DNA of 64,000 bases from Cloacibacillus evryensis DSM 19522. GTDB lineage: Bacteria; Synergistota; Synergistia; Synergistales; Synergistaceae. How positions within the stretch are numbered: the stretch's first letter is position 1; every line of letters starts with the position of its first letter. Under the pieces are notes generated by a model, which was not told the DNA's origin, did no database searches, and worked only from the letters and a program-made list of their open reading frames with translations. The position numbers were made by a program, and so were the translations under genes. Shown here one piece after another: positions 60,749-64,000 of this stretch. Location of the stretch: assembly GCF_000585335.1 (NCBI RefSeq), contig NZ_KK073872.1, positions 847,317-911,316 of the forward strand, given 5' to 3'.

Positions 60749-61382
60749 TCTTGAAATAAGAAAAGATATCATCGAAACCGCCCGCCGGATGCTGGAAAAG
60801 GGCCTTGTGCAGGGGACCGGAGGCAATTTCAGCGTCCGCTGCGAAGAGGGGTTCATAATAACGCCCAGCGGGATGGATTACGCGACGCTCACGTCCGGAG
60901 ATCTGCCGAAGCTGTCGCCAGGCGGAGCCGTGCTTGAGGGCGAACGCCGCCCCTCTATTGAAAAAGAGCTCCACCGGGAGGTCTACCTCGCGCGCCGTGA
61001 CGTATGCGCCGTCGTCCATACCCATTCCGTCTACGCGACCGCCGCCGCCGCGATGCGCCTCCCGCTTCCGGTCCTGACCGACAACCAGGCCGTGCTGTTC
61101 GGAGGTCCCGTCCCCGTTGCGGAATACGCGCCGATCGGCACGCCGGAGCTCGCGCGCGGCACGGCAAGGGCGCTGGGAGATGGAGCCGGCGTGCTGATGG
61201 CCAACCACGGAGCGCTCTGTGTCGGAGCGACGCTCCGCGAGGCGGCCCAGAGATGCGAGATGCTGGAAATATTCGCGAAGATATTCTTCCTCACGAAGAG
61301 CTGCGGCGGGGGAGTCTGCCTCACCGCGGAGCAGGCCGGCAGCGAGGCGGCCGACCTGGCGGAACGTTACGGCCAGCGCTGA
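60741..61382 (+). CDS. Class II aldolase/adducin-family protein (fuculose-phosphate aldolase type)
   Basis: 213 residues. GLVQGTGGNFSVR at the N-terminus binds the phosphate or substrate, THSVYATA with the preceding His and the NHGALCVGATL His are zinc ligands, with Glu in the IEKELHREVYLAR helix as acid-base residue. It cleaves or forms sugar phosphates such as fuculose-1-phosphate. The last gene before a strong terminator. Confidence 0.88.
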   Translation: MTDLEIRKDIIETARRMLEKGLVQGTGGNFSVRCEEGFIITPSGMDYATLTSGDLPKLSPGGAVLEGERRPSIEKELHREVYLARRDVCAVVHTHSVYATAAAAMRLPLPVLTDNQAVLFGGPVPVAEYAPIGTPELARGTARALGDGAGVLMANHGALCVGATLREAAQRCEMLEIFAKIFFLTKSCGGGVCLTAEQAGSEAADLAERYGQR

Positions 61383-61407
61383 ACCGCCGGATTTGCCGGA
61401 CCGACAT

Positions 61408-61448
61408 AAAAAAACAGGCCGAAGAAATCTCTCTTCGGTCTGTTTTTT
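61408..61448. terminator. Bidirectional terminator between the aldolase and ferredoxin genes
   Basis: AACAGGCCGAAGA (61413-61425) pairs with TCTTCGGTCTGTT (61432-61444) with A-run before and T-run after, so it serves the convergent genes on both strands. Confidence 0.93.
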
Positions 61449-61474
61449 ATTTTTTTCCGTAAGATAAATATAAC

Positions 61475-61648
61475 TTACTGGGAAATCGCGCTTACCGGGC
61501 AGGTAGCTACGCAGGCACCGCACTCCACGCATGTATCGCCGTCAACGTGAGCCTTGCCGTCTTCCATCGATATCGCCGATGTGGGGCATACGCCTACGCA
61601 AGCCTCGCAGCCTACGCAAACCGACTGATCAACTGATGCTTTAGCCAT
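61475..61648 (-). CDS. 2[4Fe-4S] ferredoxin
   Basis: 57 residues from ATG 61648, with GGAGG upstream. CVGCEACVGVCP and CVECGACVATCP give two cubane clusters in a bacterial ferredoxin of normal size. A general low-potential electron carrier for fermentation. Monocistronic between its own promoter and the shared terminator. Confidence 0.95.
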   Translation of the reverse strand: MAKASVDQSVCVGCEACVGVCPTSAISMEDGKAHVDGDTCVECGACVATCPVSAISQ

Positions 61649-61715
61649 AGTAAGAAGTCCTCCTTCAATTTTATACTCCCTTGATAATGCGGGACTGTTT
61701 CCCGCATACCGTCCT

Positions 61716-61744
61716 ATTCTAGCGTGAAACCCCAGAACCTTCAA
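61716..61744 (-). promoter_or_regulatory. Ferredoxin promoter
   Basis: On the minus strand TTGAAG (61744-61739) and TAGAAT (61721-61716) with a 17-bp spacer. A hairpin TGCGGGA / TCCCGCA (61688-61706) lies in the short leader before the gene. Confidence 0.75.
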
Positions 61745-62031
61745 CTATTTTTTGACATATTTGAAAGATGAACATAATCAGACAAATAGTAAAGATATAT
61801 CAGATGTATTTGCTGTATTCATTGTACGAAGTATAGACAAACTAGATAAAAGAGTTATAAAATATTCACATAGGTTGAGTCAAAGTTTTTTAATTCTCAG
61901 TTTTCTGTTTTTTCAGTTACAAATTCTTACATCTTTCTCTTTGAGGAGGTGGTAATTGAAGGTGTAAGGGTCCTGTATTTTTGTTTTGCTTTTGCGTTAT
62001 CTTCACAAAACGAAAGGAGAGTTGCTTTATT
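61745..62031. other. AT-rich gap before nhaC
   Basis: 287 bp, notably AT-rich against the surrounding genes. A 67-codon frame at 61752-61955 begins with TTG, has no ribosome site and no recognisable motif; I do not call it a gene. The right part must hold the nhaC promoter, but I see no clear consensus pair. Confidence 0.4.
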
Positions 62032-63579
62032 ATGGAACAGGTCAAGGAACCGAAAATACCATCGTTGGGTTTATCTATTCTGGTTTTTCTCGCAGTTGCG
62101 GTTATGATTGCGGCGGCTGTTCTGGTATGGGAGACTGATATTCATATCGTTCTCATCTTCGGCGCGCTTCTCGCCGGTCTTGTCGGAGTATTTTATCTCG
62201 GAAATCCCTATTCAAAGATCGAGAAGGGAATCATTGACGGCATCATGGTCGGCATGCAGGCCTGCCTTATCCTTTATACGGTCGGCCCGCTCGTCGGTAC
62301 CTGGATCTGCAGCGGCGTCGTGCCGAGCATGATCTACTACGGGCTGTCGATACTCTCGCCGTCGATCTTCCTTCTCGCGACGCTCATCATTTGCTCCATC
62401 GTCTCGCTTGCCACAGGAACCTCGTGGGGCACGGCGGGAACGGTAGGCATCGCCCTTCTCGGCATTGCTCTCGGCCTCGGAGTCCCGGCGCCGCTGACGG
62501 TCGGCATCATCATTTCCGGCGGTTATTTCGGCGACAAGATGTCCCCCCTCTCCGACACGACGAACCTCGCCCCGGGCGTGGCCGGCACCGACCTCTTCCA
62601 GCATATCCGCGCGATGTGCTGGACCTCGGGCCCGACATACGCCATCGTCGTCTGCATCACGCTCTTCCTCGGGTTCCAGTATTCGCAGGGAGATTTGGAT
62701 TATACGAAGATCGAGGCGCTTAAAACCATCCTCGCCAGTGAATTCTGGATCAGCCCGATATCGCTGATCGCCCCGCTCGCGGTCATCGTCCTCTCGGCGA
62801 TGCGCAAGCCCGCCCTGCCCGCACTCTGGGTCGGCGTTTTCATCGCCGTCGTTTTTGCCCTTGTACAGGGAACGAACTTCGGCGATATCCTCAATATCAT
62901 GCAGAACGGCTATGTCCCGATGCTCTCGGCGGAGATCGCCGGGACCGGCGAAGACGCTGCGGCGCTTGCGAAGATACTCGCCGACAACAGCATCAGCCTT
63001 GACCCGAAGATCGCCCTCGAGGCGGCCAACGACATCGTCTCCCTTATGGAACGCGGCGGCCTCCAGTCGATGAACTGGACGATCTCCCTCATCCTCTGCG
63101 CCTTCACCTTCGGTTCGACGATGGATGTCTGCGGATTCCTCAAGGTCATGCTCCAGGCGATCATGAAGCCGATCAAGTCCGTCGGCGGAATGATCACGGC
63201 GGTCATCCTCTCCTGCTTCGTCTGCGACATCTTCCTCGGCGACCAGTACCTTGCGATCGCGATGCCGGGAACGATGTTCAAGAGTGAATTCGATAAATCC
63301 GGACTTCACCCGAGGATGCTCTCCCGCTCGCTCGAAGACGCCGGCACGCTCCTCTCCGTCCTCGTTCCGTGGAACACCTGCGGAGCCTACCACGCCGGAG
63401 TTCTCGGAGTGCCGACCTTTGAATATCTGCCTTACGCTTTCTTCAACTACCTGAACCCGATCGTGGCCATCGTGATGACCTTCATGGGCATAGGCATCTT
63501 CTGGCGCGGCAAGAACGGCGAACCTGTGAAGGGCGGAAAGACGCGTCCCGCGGAGCTTGGCCCGAAGGTCGATCTTTAG
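62032..63579 (+). CDS. nhaC: NhaC-family Na+/H+ antiporter
   Basis: 515 residues from ATG 62032, with AAAGGAG upstream, about twelve membrane segments. ATGTSWGTAGTVGIALLGI and SGGYFGDKMSPLSDTTNLAP are the NhaC blocks with conserved polar residues in membrane. It exchanges sodium for protons; some relatives exchange malate/lactate or other organic acids instead, which cannot be excluded here. Confidence 0.9.
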   Translation: MEQVKEPKIPSLGLSILVFLAVAVMIAAAVLVWETDIHIVLIFGALLAGLVGVFYLGNPYSKIEKGIIDGIMVGMQACLILYTVGPLVGTWICSGVVPSMIYYGLSILSPSIFLLATLIICSIVSLATGTSWGTAGTVGIALLGIALGLGVPAPLTVGIIISGGYFGDKMSPLSDTTNLAPGVAGTDLFQHIRAMCWTSGPTYAIVVCITLFLGFQYSQGDLDYTKIEALKTILASEFWISPISLIAPLAVIVLSAMRKPALPALWVGVFIAVVFALVQGTNFGDILNIMQNGYVPMLSAEIAGTGEDAAALAKILADNSISLDPKIALEAANDIVSLMERGGLQSMNWTISLILCAFTFGSTMDVCGFLKVMLQAIMKPIKSVGGMITAVILSCFVCDIFLGDQYLAIAMPGTMFKSEFDKSGLHPRMLSRSLEDAGTLLSVLVPWNTCGAYHAGVLGVPTFEYLPYAFFNYLNPIVAIVMTFMGIGIFWRGKNGEPVKGGKTRPAELGPKVDL

Positions 63580-63627
63580 TATAATATCCGTATGATCCGT
63601 CGATATTAGATTGAAAGAAGAATGTAA

Positions 63628-64000
63628 TTGGCAGAAAAACTGGCACCTTTAGAGAGCCTTCTGGTCTCGGCCTCCGGCAGAGAGGCGGGAAAATGGAAAT
63701 CGATCACCTTCGCGATGATCGCCGCCTATTTGTTGCTTACGGCTGTGTGGCAATTTTCGCACGAAGAAGTGACCCAGAGGGCTCTGCTCAACCTTTTTCT
63801 CGGCTGCTGCAGCGTGGTGGTGATCAAGTACGAGAAGCTGATCTATGTCTCTCCGCTCGGTTTTGTGAAGGAGACGCATACTTGGGTATCGCACCATCGT
63901 GAACTCCTCCCCTGGAACGAGGTGAAGTATGTCACCCTGACCACGAGGGGCAGCCGCCTGATGGCTCTTATTGAGAAGGATGAAATAGGCTGGAAGCTCT
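63628..64000 (+). CDS. Membrane protein of unknown function, 3' end cut off
   Basis: Open from TTG 63628 (GAAAGAAG upstream) to the right edge, 124 codons seen. Residues about 26-42 (ITFAMIAAYLLLTAVW) and 51-66 (LLNLFLGCCSVVVIKY) are two membrane segments, followed by a beta-rich part (LIYVSPLGFVKETHTWVSHH, LPWNEVKYVTLTTRG) that looks like a bacterial PH-type domain. I do not recognise the family with certainty. Confidence 0.6.
   Translation, partial: MAEKLAPLESLLVSASGREAGKWKSITFAMIAAYLLLTAVWQFSHEEVTQRALLNLFLGCCSVVVIKYEKLIYVSPLGFVKETHTWVSHHRELLPWNEVKYVTLTTRGSRLMALIEKDEIGWKL

Noticed and set aside
61752-61955. 67-codon frame upstream of nhaC
   Set aside because: TTG start without ribosome site in an AT-rich gap; no recognisable motif.

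Overview
The window is dense, mostly high-GC bacterial chromosome with no rRNA or tRNA gene that I can see. The gene set is an amino-acid and amine fermenter's: many soluble ferredoxin-type proteins, iron-dependent alcohol dehydrogenases, CoA-transferase, NhaC, and a large ethanolamine microcompartment locus mixing Eut and Pdu parts. My best guess is an anaerobe of the Synergistota (Cloacibacillus-like), with Clostridia as the main alternative. This is inference from content, not a database match.

Layout. (1) 1-6.8 kb: a plus-strand operon with an M20 amidohydrolase, an NAD-dependent epimerase, a DUF362 ferredoxin-like protein, a fumarate-reductase-like flavoprotein and iron-sulfur pair, and an allantoinase/hydantoinase-like enzyme, closed by a terminator. 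(2) 6.9-9.7 kb: a minus-strand operon (YkvI-like transporter, glycerol-dehydrogenase-like enzyme) behind a complete T-box leader with a likely leucine specifier. (3) 9.9-12.4 kb: an amino-acid ABC importer whose binding protein and permease are fused. (4) 12.8-18.1 kb: a 4-hydroxybutyrate dehydrogenase, and on the minus strand a CoA-transferase, a YjiG/YjiH pair and an amidohydrolase. (5) 18.7-30.1 kb: a lower-GC island with an XRE regulator and a full type I-B CRISPR-Cas system: two arrays with different repeats but a shared leader, an operon cas8b1-cas7-cas5-cas3-cas4-cas1-cas2, and a detached cas6. (6) 30.2-46.2 kb: ethanolamine utilisation, in the order eutG-S-P-A-B-C-L, a BMC-SAP shell protein, eutE, two eutM, eutT, pduL-type eutD, eutJ, a stand-alone EutQ N-domain, eutN, pduS, pduT, eutH, eutQ. 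(7) 46.2-49.2 kb: a structured intergenic zone with three copies of a covarying hairpin element, a 221-bp palindrome, and metQ behind a Met-rich leader peptide and terminator, then an L,D-transpeptidase. (8) 49.2-61.4 kb: an FAD/FeS-type oxidase, glgB, malQ, two LtaS-like enzymes, a family 2 glycosyltransferase, an LplT-like MFS carrier and a class II aldolase. (9) 61.5-64 kb: ferredoxin, NhaC and a truncated membrane protein.

How it fits together. Ethanolamine enters through EutH and is cut to acetaldehyde and ammonia by EutBC, which EutA/EutT keep supplied with adenosylcobalamin. Acetaldehyde goes to acetyl-CoA (EutE), then acetyl-phosphate (PduL-type EutD), or to ethanol (EutG), inside a shell of EutS/L/M/N, PduT and the BMC-SAP protein. 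PduS and PduT give a route for electrons across the shell. No EutR or EutVW regulator lies in the window. The most unusual signals are the covarying hairpin family at gene 3' ends, the metQ leader peptide, the BMC-SAP fusion, and the split EutQ.
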